Of a stretch of 64,000 bases of DNA, positions 44,685 to 53,395 are shown one piece after another. Source of the DNA: Caulobacter sp. Root343. Lineage in GTDB: Bacteria; Pseudomonadota; Alphaproteobacteria; Caulobacterales; Caulobacteraceae. Below the pieces are notes generated by a model. It was not told the origin of the DNA and did no database searches. It worked only from the letters and a program-made list of their open reading frames with translations. Position 1 is the first letter of the stretch, and each line of letters starts with the position of its first letter. The DNA lies in the NCBI RefSeq assembly GCF_001425745.1, contig NZ_LMDF01000006.1:1-64000 (forward strand), read 5' to 3'. The position numbers and the translations under genes were made by a program.

Positions 44685-44692
44685 TAGCGCTA
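44685..44692. promoter_or_regulatory. TAGCGCTA palindrome between LysR and oxidoreductase genes
   Basis: The 8-bp core equals that of the LacI-type sites at 30766 and 33769, but the flanks (CA and CTG) match less well. It could be a weak member of that family or a coincidence in a short gap. Confidence 0.3.
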
Positions 44693-44761
44693 CTGAAGAA
44701 ATATCACGCGTCTATGGTCCCGCCAACCGGCCCTGAGCGGCCACGGCAAGGAAGACAGACC

Positions 44762-45784
44762 ATGAGCGAGCGGATGAAGATCTGGACCATCGACCGGCTG
44801 GGCGCCGACCGCCTGACCCTCGGCGAGGCCCCGATCCCGACGCCGGGACCGGGCGAGGTGCTGGTCCGGACCCGGGCGATCTCGCTGAACTATCGCGACA
44901 AGCTGGTGCTGGAGAACGGCATGGGCATGCAGCTGAAGTTTCCCTTCACGCCCGTCTCCGACCTGGCGGGCGAGGTCGCGGCGACCGGCGAGGGCGTCAC
45001 GCGCTTTTCCGTCGGCGACCGGGTGATCTCGACCTTCATCCCGCACTGGATCGACGGCCAGCCGTCCGGCAGCGCCGCCGCGCCCGGCTATCCGACCCTG
45101 GGCGGCAAGTATCCGGGCGTCGCGGCCGAGTATGTGGTCCTTTCCGAGCAGGCCCTGACCGCCGCTCCGACCACCATGACCGACGCGGAGGCCAGCACCG
45201 TGCCGGTGGCCGGCGTCACCGCCTGGTTCGCCCTGGTCGAGGAGGGTCATTTGGCGCCCGGCCAGACGGTGCTGTTGCAAGGCACCGGCGGAGTCTCCCT
45301 GTACGGCGTGCAGATCGCCAAGGCGGCGGGGGCGCGCGCCATGATCACCTCGAGCGACCCGGCCAAGCTGGAACGGGCCAAGGCTCTGGGCGCGGACCAT
45401 GGAATCGACCGGCGGGCCGGCGACTGGGCCCAGGCCGCCATCGACCTGACCGGCGGCCGCGGCGTCGACCACGTGCTGGAGGTGGCCGGCGGGGCCAGCT
45501 TCGGCCAGTCCCTGACGGCGGTGGCCGTGCGCGGCCGGATCGCCGTCATCGGCCTGCTGGACTCCGAGACCCTGACCGGATCGGTCTATCCCCTACTGCT
45601 CAAGCAGGTCGGCGTGCGCGGCATCGTGGTCGGCCATCGCCGGGCCCAGGAGGACTTCGTCCGCTTCGCCGACGCCCACGCGCTGAAGCCGGTGATCGAC
45701 CAGGTCTACGACTTCGCGGCGCTGCCGGCGGCCCTGGCGCACCTGGATCGCGGCCCGTTCGGCAAGATCGTGCTGACGGTCTGA
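44762..45784 (+). CDS. Zinc-independent alcohol dehydrogenase / quinone oxidoreductase-like MDR protein
   Basis: ATG 44762 has AAGGAAG upstream. The 340-residue protein has the MDR fold: a GroES-like N-terminal domain (GEVLVRTRAISLNYRDKLVLENG, FTPVSDLAGEVAATGEGV, GDRVISTF) without the catalytic-zinc Cys, and a Rossmann domain with GTGGVSLYGVQIAKAAGARAMITSSD for NAD(P). The subgroup is annotated as NAD(P)-dependent alcohol dehydrogenase or zeta-crystallin-like. It reduces or oxidises carbonyl or quinone substrates of unknown identity. Divergent LysR control is likely. It is followed by a hairpin terminator. Confidence 0.9.
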   Translation: MSERMKIWTIDRLGADRLTLGEAPIPTPGPGEVLVRTRAISLNYRDKLVLENGMGMQLKFPFTPVSDLAGEVAATGEGVTRFSVGDRVISTFIPHWIDGQPSGSAAAPGYPTLGGKYPGVAAEYVVLSEQALTAAPTTMTDAEASTVPVAGVTAWFALVEEGHLAPGQTVLLQGTGGVSLYGVQIAKAAGARAMITSSDPAKLERAKALGADHGIDRRAGDWAQAAIDLTGGRGVDHVLEVAGGASFGQSLTAVAVRGRIAVIGLLDSETLTGSVYPLLLKQVGVRGIVVGHRRAQEDFVRFADAHALKPVIDQVYDFAALPAALAHLDRGPFGKIVLTV

Positions 45785-45795
45785 GGACAAGAAAG

Positions 45796-45830
45796 CGGCG
45801 CGGGATGCCCTCCCGCGCCGAGTTGCGCTT
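45796..45830 (+). terminator. Hairpin terminator after the MDR oxidoreductase
   Basis: A perfect 10-bp stem (45796-45805 with 45811-45820) with loop TGCCC follows the gene by 11 bp; the T-tract is weak (AGTTGCGCTTT), so efficiency is uncertain. Confidence 0.6.
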
Positions 45831-46190
45831 TACCTAAGTCCGACGCATTGCGAGCAATACGCCACGCCCGCGAAATTCATCGACTTCGAAACGTCAGGAC
45901 GCGTGCAAGTCGCGTCCAAAGCCCATGACTTCCCGCGAACGCCCTCCCCAGCACGGATCATTCTTTCTGGATTTCAGGCAAATGCGGCCTCCCGCGGTCT
46001 GCGGCGCCGCATCCGCCCCCACGGATGATCTCGGCTGAAACTCTGTTTTCGAACTTGTAGTATGCTGCTCGAGCCGTCAACCGCCGGCGCCTTGGAAACA
46101 GCGCGCCCCCACGGAGGTCTGGACATATTCGCCGGACCATGCAGGCTGCTTCAAACAATCGTTCAAACCAAGAGCAGGGGTGGAACCGCC
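45831..46190. other. Intergenic region upstream of the FadB-like gene
   Basis: About 360 bases without a convincing gene; frames crossing it are short and lack coding GC3. It should hold the promoter of the beta-oxidation gene. No palindrome or known riboswitch was recognised. Confidence 0.55.
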
Positions 46191-48269
46191 ATGGCCGCGA
46201 TCAACGCCGTCACCGATCTTTCCGTCGAAGGCGACATCGGCGTCGTCACGCTGAACTCGCCGCCGGTCAACGCGCTGTCGGCCGCCGTGCGCGAGGGGCT
46301 GAAGGGCGCCTTCGAGGCCGCCATCGCCGATCCGGCGGTCCAGGCCATTGTGCTGATCTGCGAGGGCAAGACCTTCATCGCCGGCGCCGACATCACCGAG
46401 TTCGGCAGGGCGATGACCGGCCCCACCCTGCAGGACGTCCAGAACGTCATCGAGAACTCGCCCAAACCGGTAGTCGCGGCGATCCACGGCACGGTGCTGG
46501 GCGGCGGGCTGGAAGTGGCCCTGGTCGCCCACTACCGCGTCGCCGTGCCGTCGGCCAAGGCGGGCCTGCCGGAAGTGAACATCGGCCTGCTGCCGGGAGC
46601 CGGCGGCACCCAGCGCCTGCCGCGCATCGTCGGCGTCGAGAAGGCGCTGGAGATGGTCACCACCGGCCAGCACGTGCCGGCCAAGGCGGCGCTGGCCATG
46701 GGCCTGTTCGACTCGATCGTCGAGGAAGGCGCCCTGCGCGACGGGGCCATCGCCTTCGCCCGCGTGGTGCTGGCCGAGGGCCGGCCGCTGAACAAGGTCC
46801 GCGAGCTGAACGACAAGGTCGAGGCCGCGCGCGGCAAGCCCGAGATCTTCGCCGACTTCCGCAAGGCCAACGCCAAGAAGTTCCGCGGCTTCCACGCGCC
46901 CGAGGCCAACATCAAGTGCATCGAGGCGGCGGTGAACCTGCCCTTCGACGAAGGCCTGAAGGAAGAGCGCCGGCTGTTCATGGAGCTGATGACCGGCAGC
47001 CAGTCGGCCGCCCAGCGCTATGTGTTCTTCGCCGAGCGCCAGGCCGCCAAGATCCCGGATGTGCCGGACGACACGCCGGTCATCTCGGTCAAGAAGGTCG
47101 GCGTGATCGGGGCCGGCACCATGGGCGGCGGCATCTCGATGAACTTCCTCAACGCCGGCGTGCCGGTGACGATCATCGAGGCCAAACAAGAGAACCTGGA
47201 ACGCGGCGTCGGCGTCATCCGCAAGAACTACGAGAACACCGCCAAAAAGGGCCGTCTCACCCAGGATGACGTCGAAAAGCGCATGGGTCTGCTGACGCCC
47301 TCGATGAACCTCGAGGATCTGGCCGACTGCGACCTGATCATCGAGGCCGTGTTCGAGCTGATGGAGATCAAGCAGGAGGTGTTTGGCAAGCTGGACAAGA
47401 TCGCCAAGCCCGGCGCGATCCTGGCGTCCAACACCTCGTATCTCGACATCGACGTGATCGCCGCCGCGACCAGCCGGCCGGAAAGCGTGATCGGCCTGCA
47501 CTTCTTCTCGCCGGCCAACGTCATGCGGCTGCTGGAGATCGTGCGCGGCGAGAAGACCAGCAAAGAGGTGATCGCCACCGCGATGCAGATCGGCAAGAAG
47601 ATTGGCAAGGTCGCGGTGCTGGTCGGCAACTGCCATGGCTTCGTCGGCAACCGCATGCTGGCCCAGCGCCAGCGCGAGGCCCAGAAGCTGATCCTGGAAG
47701 GCGCCATGCCCTGGGACGTCGACCGGGTGCTGTACGACTTCGGCCTGCCGATGGGGCCGTTCGCGATGAGCGACCTGGCCGGCCTCGACATCGGCTGGGA
47801 CCCGGCCAAGACCAGCTCCTCGACCGTGCGTGAAGTGCTCTGCGAGATGGACCGGCGCGGCCAGAAGAACGGCGCGGGCTTCTACGACTATGACGAGAAC
47901 CGCAACGCCAAGCCTTCGCCGGTGGTCGAGCAACTGATCCTGGACTTCGCCGAGAAGCGCCAGATCCAGCGCCGGGCGATCAGCGACCAGGAGATCCTGG
48001 AGCGCTGCCTATATCCGATGGTCAACGAGGGCGCGAAGATCCTGGAGGAAGGCAAGGCCATCCGGGCGTCGGACATCGATATCGTCTGGATCAACGGTTA
48101 CGGCTGGCCGGTCTATCGTGGCGGCCCGATGTTCTGGGGCGAGCTGGTCGGCCTCGACAAAATCCTGGCCAAGATGAAGGAATTCCACGCCGCCCACGGC
48201 GACGACTTCAAGCCGTCGGCCCTGCTGGAACGATTGGCGGCCGAGGGCAAGGGGTTCAAGGAGGCTTAG
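46191..48269 (+). CDS. Bifunctional enoyl-CoA hydratase / 3-hydroxyacyl-CoA dehydrogenase (FadB/FadJ-like)
   Basis: ATG 46191 starts the natural N-terminus; the frame is open upstream but reads as non-coding. Of 692 residues, about 1-190 are a crotonase domain (GKTFIAGADITEF for the oxyanion hole, LPEVNIGLLPGAGGTQRLPRI with the catalytic Glu). Residues about 300-580 are a 3-hydroxyacyl-CoA dehydrogenase with the NAD-binding GAGTMGGGI, the catalytic His in IGLHFFSPANVM and a second helical domain repeat. It catalyses hydration and NAD-dependent oxidation in fatty acid beta-oxidation. An acyl-CoA synthetase follows 142 bp downstream on the same strand, with a palindromic repeat in the gap; the two are probably functionally linked. 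Confidence 0.95.
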   Translation: MAAINAVTDLSVEGDIGVVTLNSPPVNALSAAVREGLKGAFEAAIADPAVQAIVLICEGKTFIAGADITEFGRAMTGPTLQDVQNVIENSPKPVVAAIHGTVLGGGLEVALVAHYRVAVPSAKAGLPEVNIGLLPGAGGTQRLPRIVGVEKALEMVTTGQHVPAKAALAMGLFDSIVEEGALRDGAIAFARVVLAEGRPLNKVRELNDKVEAARGKPEIFADFRKANAKKFRGFHAPEANIKCIEAAVNLPFDEGLKEERRLFMELMTGSQSAAQRYVFFAERQAAKIPDVPDDTPVISVKKVGVIGAGTMGGGISMNFLNAGVPVTIIEAKQENLERGVGVIRKNYENTAKKGRLTQDDVEKRMGLLTPSMNLEDLADCDLIIEAVFELMEIKQEVFGKLDKIAKPGAILASNTSYLDIDVIAAATSRPESVIGLHFFSPANVMRLLEIVRGEKTSKEVIATAMQIGKKIGKVAVLVGNCHGFVGNRMLAQRQREAQKLILEGAMPWDVDRVLYDFGLPMGPFAMSDLAGLDIGWDPAKTSSSTVREVLCEMDRRGQKNGAGFYDYDENRNAKPSPVVEQLILDFAEKRQIQRRAISDQEILERCLYPMVNEGAKILEEGKAIRASDIDIVWINGYGWPVYRGGPMFWGELVGLDKILAKMKEFHAAHGDDFKPSALLERLAAEGKGFKEA

Positions 48270-48279
48270 CGGCGCCGCC

Positions 48280-48383
48280 GCCCCCTCCGTCGGCTTCGCC
48301 GACACCTCCCCCACAAAGGGGGAGGAGAGCCGCGCCCTTCCTCCCCCTTCATGGGGGAGGTGGCCCGAAGGGTCGGAGGGGGC
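48280..48383. repeat. Dispersed repeat with nested CTCCCCC/GGGGGAG hairpins (family C)
   Basis: The ends GCCCCCTCCG and CGGAGGGGGC are perfectly inverted, and two internal hairpins (CTCCCCCACAAAGGGGGAG and CTCCCCCTTCATGGGGGAG) are nested within. Such elements occur in many copies in Caulobacterales genomes. It fills the gap between the FadB-like gene and the acyl-CoA synthetase and may attenuate or stabilise the transcript. Confidence 0.85.
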
Positions 48384-48410
48384 CGCACGGACGCAATACC
48401 GGAGCAAACC

Positions 48411-49967
48411 ATGACCACCATCGCCGCCATGATGTCCGCCGACTATGGAACCCTGGGCGACATCCTGCGGATCCGGGCCCAGGAAGGCCCCAACCATCCG
48501 GCCGTGATCATGGAGACCGGCGAGGCGGTCACCTACGCCCAGTTCGACGCCCTGGCCGACCGGGTCGCCGCCGCCCTGCAACGGGACGGGATCGCGCCGG
48601 GCGAGGCGGTGGCCGTCTGCGCCCTGTCGTCGATTGGCTATGCGGCGGTGTTCCTGGGGAGCTTGCGGGCCGGCGTCGCCGTGGCCCCGATCGCACCGTC
48701 CTCCACGCCCGAGGCCATCGCCGGCATGGTCGCCGACTGCGGGGCGAGGTTGTTCTTCCTCGATGCGGGCGTGGCCGAAGCGCAAACACCGGCGCCGATC
48801 CCGGTCCGCCAGATCGCGCTCGACGGCTCCTCGGCGGGCGAGGCGTTCGAGGCCTGGCTGGCCCGCGTCGACGCGCGGCCGACGCCGGTGGCGATCGATC
48901 CGGAGCAGCCGTTCAACATCATCTATTCCAGCGGCACGACCGGCACGCCCAAGGGCATCGTCCAGTCGCATGGCATGCGCTGGAAGCACGTGTTCCGAGG
49001 CGACGCGGTCGGCTATGGGCCCGAGGCTGTCACCCTGCTGTCGACGCCGCTCTATTCGAACACCACCCTGGTCTGCTTCTTCCCCACGCTGGCCGGCGGC
49101 GGGACCGTGGTGCTGATGAGGAAGTTCGACGCCGGCAAGTATCTGGAGCTCGCCCAGAAACATCGCATGACCCACACCATGCTGGTGCCGGTGCAATACC
49201 GCCGCCTGATGGAACGGCCCGACTTCGACAGCTACGACCTGTCCTCGACCCACCTGAAGTTCTGCACCAGCGCCCCGTTCGCGGCCGAACTGAAGGGAGA
49301 GGTGCTGAAGCGCTGGCCCGGCGGCCTGGTCGAGTATTTCGGCATGACCGAGGGCGGCGGCACCTGCATCCTGATGGCCCACGAGCATCCGGACAAGCTG
49401 CACACGGTCGGCCGCCCGGCTCCCGGCCACGACATCCGCCTGATCGACGAGGACGGCGTCCAGGTCGGTCCCGGCGTGGTCGGCGAGATCGTCGGCCGCT
49501 CGGCCGGCATGATGAACGGCTATCACGGCCGCCCGGACAAGACCGCCGAGGCGACCTGGATCTCGCCCGAGGGCTGGACCTTCATCCGCACCGGCGACGT
49601 CGGCCGCTTCGACGAGGACGGCTTTCTCACCCTGATGGACCGCAAGAAGGACATGATCATCAGCGGCGGCTTCAACATCTATCCGTCCGACTTGGAGGCG
49701 GTGCTGGTCCAGCATCCAGCCGTGCTGGAGGCGGCGGTGGTGGGCGTGCCCTCCGACGCCTGGGGCGAGACGCCGGTGGCCTTCGTGGCGCTGAAGCCTG
49801 GCGCGCCCGCCGAGCCCGAGACGATCAAGACCTTCGTCAACGGCCAGGTCGGCAAGACCCAGCGGCTGGCGGACGTTCGTGTCGTCGACAGCCTGCCGCG
49901 CAGCCACATCGGCAAGGTCCTGAAGCGGGAACTGCGCGACGGGTGGCAAAACTCGCCTAGCACCTAG
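48411..49967 (+). CDS. Acyl-CoA synthetase (class I adenylate-forming enzyme)
   Basis: ATG 48411 follows GGAGC; an in-frame upstream opening runs into the repeat. The 518-residue protein has the AMP-binding P-loop YSSGTTGTPKG (about 172-182), the A5 motif EYFGMTEGGG, the A7 motif RTGDVGRFDEDGFLTLMDRKKDMIISGGFNIYPSDLE region and the catalytic Lys in SHIGKVLKRELR. It activates a carboxylic acid as acyl-AMP and thioesterifies it to CoA. With the FadB-like neighbour a fatty or aryl-aliphatic acid substrate is likely; chain length cannot be told. Confidence 0.94.
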   Translation: MTTIAAMMSADYGTLGDILRIRAQEGPNHPAVIMETGEAVTYAQFDALADRVAAALQRDGIAPGEAVAVCALSSIGYAAVFLGSLRAGVAVAPIAPSSTPEAIAGMVADCGARLFFLDAGVAEAQTPAPIPVRQIALDGSSAGEAFEAWLARVDARPTPVAIDPEQPFNIIYSSGTTGTPKGIVQSHGMRWKHVFRGDAVGYGPEAVTLLSTPLYSNTTLVCFFPTLAGGGTVVLMRKFDAGKYLELAQKHRMTHTMLVPVQYRRLMERPDFDSYDLSSTHLKFCTSAPFAAELKGEVLKRWPGGLVEYFGMTEGGGTCILMAHEHPDKLHTVGRPAPGHDIRLIDEDGVQVGPGVVGEIVGRSAGMMNGYHGRPDKTAEATWISPEGWTFIRTGDVGRFDEDGFLTLMDRKKDMIISGGFNIYPSDLEAVLVQHPAVLEAAVVGVPSDAWGETPVAFVALKPGAPAEPETIKTFVNGQVGKTQRLADVRVVDSLPRSHIGKVLKRELRDGWQNSPST

Positions 49968-50085
49968 ACTTTTTTGCCGCGACGGCGCGCCGCATTAGGC
50001 CAGATGGAATCGATGAATACGGTTGCTTAACCATATGGTGCGGCCCTTGGGTCGCCCGGTTCGTCGAGAAACGCGTCTCAAAGCC

Positions 50086-51069
50086 ATGCTCCCGAAGCCC
50101 GCCGCCGCTCCGATCGCCTCCCCTGCAGGGAAGACCCGTCTTCGCGCCCCGGGCGTCCCGATCGATTTCGACGCGGTCGCCAAGGCGCTCGGCGCGGCCG
50201 GTCACGCCTCGGATCTCGACCAGCGCCTGGCGGGCCGCTTCGCGCGTCCCGTCGCCGCCCGCGCCTTCGCCGACCGCGTCGAGGCCACCGCCGCGGCGCT
50301 GAAGGCCCTGGGCGTGCGGCCCGGCGGCGTCTGCGTCGTCTCGGCCCTGGCCGATCCCGAAACCCTGGCCGGCGTCGCCGCCGCGGGCCTGAAGGCCTGG
50401 CTGGTCGACGTCGATCCGTTCAGCGCCATGTTCGACACCGGTCACCTGCGCGCCCGCCTGCCCGAGGCCCCCGGTCCGCTGGAAGCCATCGTGCCCGCCG
50501 CCGCCCACGGCCGCGCCCCCGACATGCGCGCCTGGGCCGCCTTCCGCGCCGAGACGGGCTTGCCGATCCTGGTCGACGCCGCCGGGGCCTTCGACGTGGT
50601 CATCGAGGCGCCTGTTCCTGTTTTGGTTGGTCTGCCCGCTGGGCAGGGTGTGTTCGTCGCCTGCGAGGACGCCACCCCGATCAACGCCATCGAAGCCGCG
50701 CCGTTCGTCGGCGACGACGGCCTGGCCACGTGGCCGGGCCTGCGCCAGCGCCTCTGCGGCACGGCCCAGCAACTGCGCGTCCTGCTGCTGGACAGCGGCG
50801 TCGGCTTCCAGCCGGGCTGGGGCATGAGCTGGATCTCGCCGACCTGCGCCCTGAGCCTGCCCACCGACGACGCCGGGGCCGTGGCCTGGAAGCTCCAGGC
50901 GGCGGGCGTTCCGGCGAGCTGCGCCGTCCGCGACCATGCGCTGGACACCGACGGCACCCCCGTCGCCGACCACCTGGCGGCCTCGACCGTGGTGCTGACC
51001 CTGGATCCGAACCTCGACATCGAGGCGCTGGACCGGCTGTGCGATGCGCTCAGGGATGCGGTGGCTTAA
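50086..51069 (+). CDS. DegT/fold-type I PLP transferase-like protein lacking an evident catalytic lysine
   Basis: Starts are possible at ATG 50035 or 50086; the latter gives 327 residues and avoids a basic leader. The central part reads like DegT/DnrJ/EryC1 aminotransferases: CVVSALADPETLAGVAAAGLKAWLVDVDP, EAIVPAAAHGRAPDMRAW, and LPILVDAAGAFDV with the cofactor-binding Asp. After this, the family normally has a Ser/His-x-x-x-Lys segment before a Gly-rich strand, but here the sequence is PVLVGLPAGQGVFVACED with no Lys. The total length is short of the usual 370-400 residues. It may be a degenerate or repurposed family member. Similarity is by pattern only, so the family call is moderate. Confidence 0.6.
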   Translation: MLPKPAAAPIASPAGKTRLRAPGVPIDFDAVAKALGAAGHASDLDQRLAGRFARPVAARAFADRVEATAAALKALGVRPGGVCVVSALADPETLAGVAAAGLKAWLVDVDPFSAMFDTGHLRARLPEAPGPLEAIVPAAAHGRAPDMRAWAAFRAETGLPILVDAAGAFDVVIEAPVPVLVGLPAGQGVFVACEDATPINAIEAAPFVGDDGLATWPGLRQRLCGTAQQLRVLLLDSGVGFQPGWGMSWISPTCALSLPTDDAGAVAWKLQAAGVPASCAVRDHALDTDGTPVADHLAASTVVLTLDPNLDIEALDRLCDALRDAVA

Positions 51070-51070
51070 G

Positions 51071-51214
51071 AGCCCGCTCCCTCTCCCATAGGGAGAGGGC
51101 AGGGTGAGGGGTTTCACCGCCAGCCGGCGTGCCGGCGCATCGTCAAATCTCGTAACCTCTCACCCTCCCACCGCTTCGCGGCGGGCCCCTCCCTCTCTCT
51201 ATGAGAGAGGGTTT
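51071..51214. repeat. Dispersed repeat with CCCTCTCCC/GGGAGAGGG hairpins (family D)
   Basis: The unit begins with the hairpin CCCTCTCCCATAGGGAGAGGG (about 51079-51099) and ends with CCCTCTCTCTATGAGAGAGGG-like sequence, with inverted GGGTGAGGGG / CCTCTCACCC arms between. It lies between two convergent genes and probably acts as a bidirectional terminator. Its right end includes the stop codon of adenine deaminase. Confidence 0.8.
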
Positions 51215-52227
51215 TCGTGGGCGTACTTCTCCACCCCCGCCACCCGCTGCGCCTTCTCGGCCTCGCTGAGGAACGAACCCGTGAAGCTGTTCTTGGCCAG
51301 GGTCACGACCTCGTCGCGGGTCAGGCCCACCGCGTCGGCGGTCGCCAGGTAGTTCTCCAGCAGGTAACCGCCGAAATAGGCGGGGTCGTCGGAGTTCACC
51401 GTCGCCTTCAGGCCCAGGGCCAGCATCTTCTTCAGCGGATGGACGTCCAGGCTGGGCACGCCGCACAGCTTCAGGTTCGACAGCGGGCAGACCGTCAGGG
51501 TGGTGCCGTCCTTGACCAGACGGGCGGTCAAAGCCTCGTCCTCCAGCGCCCGGTTGCCGTGGTCGATGCGGTCGACCTTCACCAGGTCGATGGCTTCCCA
51601 GACGTATTCGGGTGGGCCTTCCTCGCCGGCATGGGCCACGACCTTGAGGCCGAGGTCGCGGGCCGCCTGCATCACGCGGGCGAACTTGGCCGGCGGGTGG
51701 CCGACCTCCGAGCTGTCCAGGCCCACGCCCGCCAGCTTGTTCAGCCACGGCTTGGCCAGCTCCAGGGTCTCGAAGGCGCTGTCTTCCGACAGGTGGCGCA
51801 GGAAGCAGAGGATCAGCTTTGACGTGACCCCCAGCGTTTTCTCGGCCTCGTCCATGCCCGCCAGCAGGCCCTCCATCACGACGCCGAAGGCGATGCCGCG
51901 ATCGGTGTGGGTCTGGGGGTCGAAGAAGATCTCGGCGTGGGTGCCGCCGTCGGCCGCCAGGCGCTTGAAATAGGCCAGGGCCAGGTCCTTGAAATCCTCG
52001 GCCGTCTGCAGGACGCCCGCCCCCTGGTAATAGATGTCCAGGAAGTCCTGCAGGTTCGAGAAGGCGTAGGCCGCGCGGATCTCGTCGACGGAGACGTAGG
52101 GCAGGGTGATCCCGTTGCGCTGGGCCAGCGCGAACATCAGCTCGGGCTCGAGGCTGCCCTCGATGTGCATGTGCAGCTCGGCCTTGGGCAGGCCGCGGAC
52201 GAATTGGGCGAAGGCGGTGTCGGTCAT
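51199..52227 (-). CDS. Adenine deaminase (adenosine deaminase-like family)
   Basis: ATG 52227 is the natural start (MTDTAFAQFVRGLPKAELHMH); an in-frame start at 52263 adds 12 residues. The 342-residue metallo-hydrolase has the zinc-binding HMHIEGS, the FLRHLSE segment, HAGEEGPPEYVWEA, IDHGNRA, and NSDDPAYFGG. The combination KAELHMHIEGSLEPEL, EIFFDPQTHTDRG and SSEVGHPP is that of the adenine deaminase branch (as in Pseudomonas aeruginosa), rather than adenosine deaminase. It converts adenine to hypoxanthine and ammonia. The last residues (ENPLS) and stop come from the repeat at 51071-51214. Confidence 0.92.
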   Translation of the reverse strand: MTDTAFAQFVRGLPKAELHMHIEGSLEPELMFALAQRNGITLPYVSVDEIRAAYAFSNLQDFLDIYYQGAGVLQTAEDFKDLALAYFKRLAADGGTHAEIFFDPQTHTDRGIAFGVVMEGLLAGMDEAEKTLGVTSKLILCFLRHLSEDSAFETLELAKPWLNKLAGVGLDSSEVGHPPAKFARVMQAARDLGLKVVAHAGEEGPPEYVWEAIDLVKVDRIDHGNRALEDEALTARLVKDGTTLTVCPLSNLKLCGVPSLDVHPLKKMLALGLKATVNSDDPAYFGGYLLENYLATADAVGLTRDEVVTLAKNSFTGSFLSEAEKAQRVAGVEKYAHENPLS

Positions 52228-52310
52228 GGGGCTGTTATGACCGGGCCTGTCTCCATCTTTCAACCGTCATTGCAACGGCGCGGTGAGATTGGGTCTGGCG
52301 CCAAATCCCC

Positions 52311-52410
52311 TGTCATCCCGGCCGTAGCGAAGCGAAAACCCGGAATCGCCACAGGCTCTGAGCTTCCGGCGGTCCCGGCTCGGCGCGCTATGCGCTTGGC
52401 CGGGATGACA
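52311..52410. repeat. Dispersed palindromic repeat (family A, copy 2, diverged)
   Basis: The same inverted ends TGTCATCCCGG and CCGGGATGACA bound a 100-bp element. The left third agrees with the 58846 copy (GCCGTAGCGAAGCG versus GCCGGAGCGAAGCG), while the right third differs. It lies between the pirin gene's 3' end and the adenine deaminase start. Confidence 0.85.
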
Positions 52411-52449
52411 GGATTGATTGCCCTTGGCTTGTCGCCGGCCTTCCGCCCC

Positions 52450-53346
52450 TCACGACATCGGCGGGGCGGGTGGCGGCGGGCCTTCGGGCAGGGGGATGAA
52501 CTCGTCGTGGTCCAGGTCGGGCAGCTTCATGCGGCCGGCCCGCCAGTCGGCCTTGGCCTGCTCGATGCGGTCCTTGGACGAGGAGACGAAATTCCACTCG
52601 ATGAAGCGCGGTCCGATCGGCTCGCCGCCCAGCAGCATGACGGTCGAGCGCTCGATCGCCTTGAAGACGATGGTGTCGCCGGGGGCGAACACGGCCATCT
52701 GGGCGGTGGTCAGCTCGCGGCCATCGACCTCGACCCGGCCGGCGGCGACATAGGCGGCGCGCTCGGCATACTCGGCCGGCAGGGCCGCGACCGTGCCCGG
52801 CTCCAGCTCCCAGTGCACGTAGAACAGCGGCGAATAGACCGGAACATTGGCCTTGGCGCCGAATGCCTCGCCGGCGATCAGCCGCGCCTTCAGGCCGCCG
52901 CTCTCATAGTAGGGCAGATCAGCCGGGCCCTCGTGGTGCGTGAAGCTGGGATCGACCTCTTCGAATTCCTTGGGCAGAGCCACCCAGGCCTGCATGCCGT
53001 CCATGCGGCCTCCGTGCTCGCGCAGGCCCTCGAAGCGTTCGGAGTGGGTGATGCCACTGCCGGCGGTCATCCAGTTGACCTCGTGCGGCTTGATCACCGC
53101 CAGCGAGCCGACGCTGTCGCGGTGGGTGATCTCGCCCGCGAACAGGTAGCTCAGGGTCGACAGGCCGATGTGCGGATGTGGGCGCACGTCGGCGTTCTTG
53201 GCGAAGCCGGGCAGGAAGTCGGCCGGGCCCATGTGGTCGAGGAAGGTGAACGGTCCGACCATACGGTGGGCGTGGAACGGCAGGACCCGCCCGACCTCGA
53301 AGTTTCCGAGGTCCTTGCGACGGGCTTCGAAGACGAGGTCGATCAT
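52450..53346 (-). CDS. Pirin-family cupin protein
   Basis: ATG 53346 is preferred over a GTG at 53358. The 298-residue protein is a two-cupin pirin: RVLPFHAHRMVGPFTFLDHMGP, then HPHIGLSTLSYLFAGEITHRDS, the metal-ligand region with His residues and WMTAGSGITHSER, and the second cupin (LFYVHWELEPGTV, GRVEVDGRELTTAQMAVFAPGD). Pirins bind iron or copper; some act as quercetin dioxygenases or interact with metabolic enzymes such as pyruvate dehydrogenase. The C-terminus is Pro-rich (EGPPPPAPPMS). Physiological role here is unknown. Confidence 0.93.
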   Translation of the reverse strand: MIDLVFEARRKDLGNFEVGRVLPFHAHRMVGPFTFLDHMGPADFLPGFAKNADVRPHPHIGLSTLSYLFAGEITHRDSVGSLAVIKPHEVNWMTAGSGITHSERFEGLREHGGRMDGMQAWVALPKEFEEVDPSFTHHEGPADLPYYESGGLKARLIAGEAFGAKANVPVYSPLFYVHWELEPGTVAALPAEYAERAAYVAAGRVEVDGRELTTAQMAVFAPGDTIVFKAIERSTVMLLGGEPIGPRFIEWNFVSSSKDRIEQAKADWRAGRMKLPDLDHDEFIPLPEGPPPPAPPMS

Positions 53347-53395
53347 GGGAGGCTCCACTAGAGTCGGGCGAGCTTAGCGTCCGCCGCGCGAAAAG

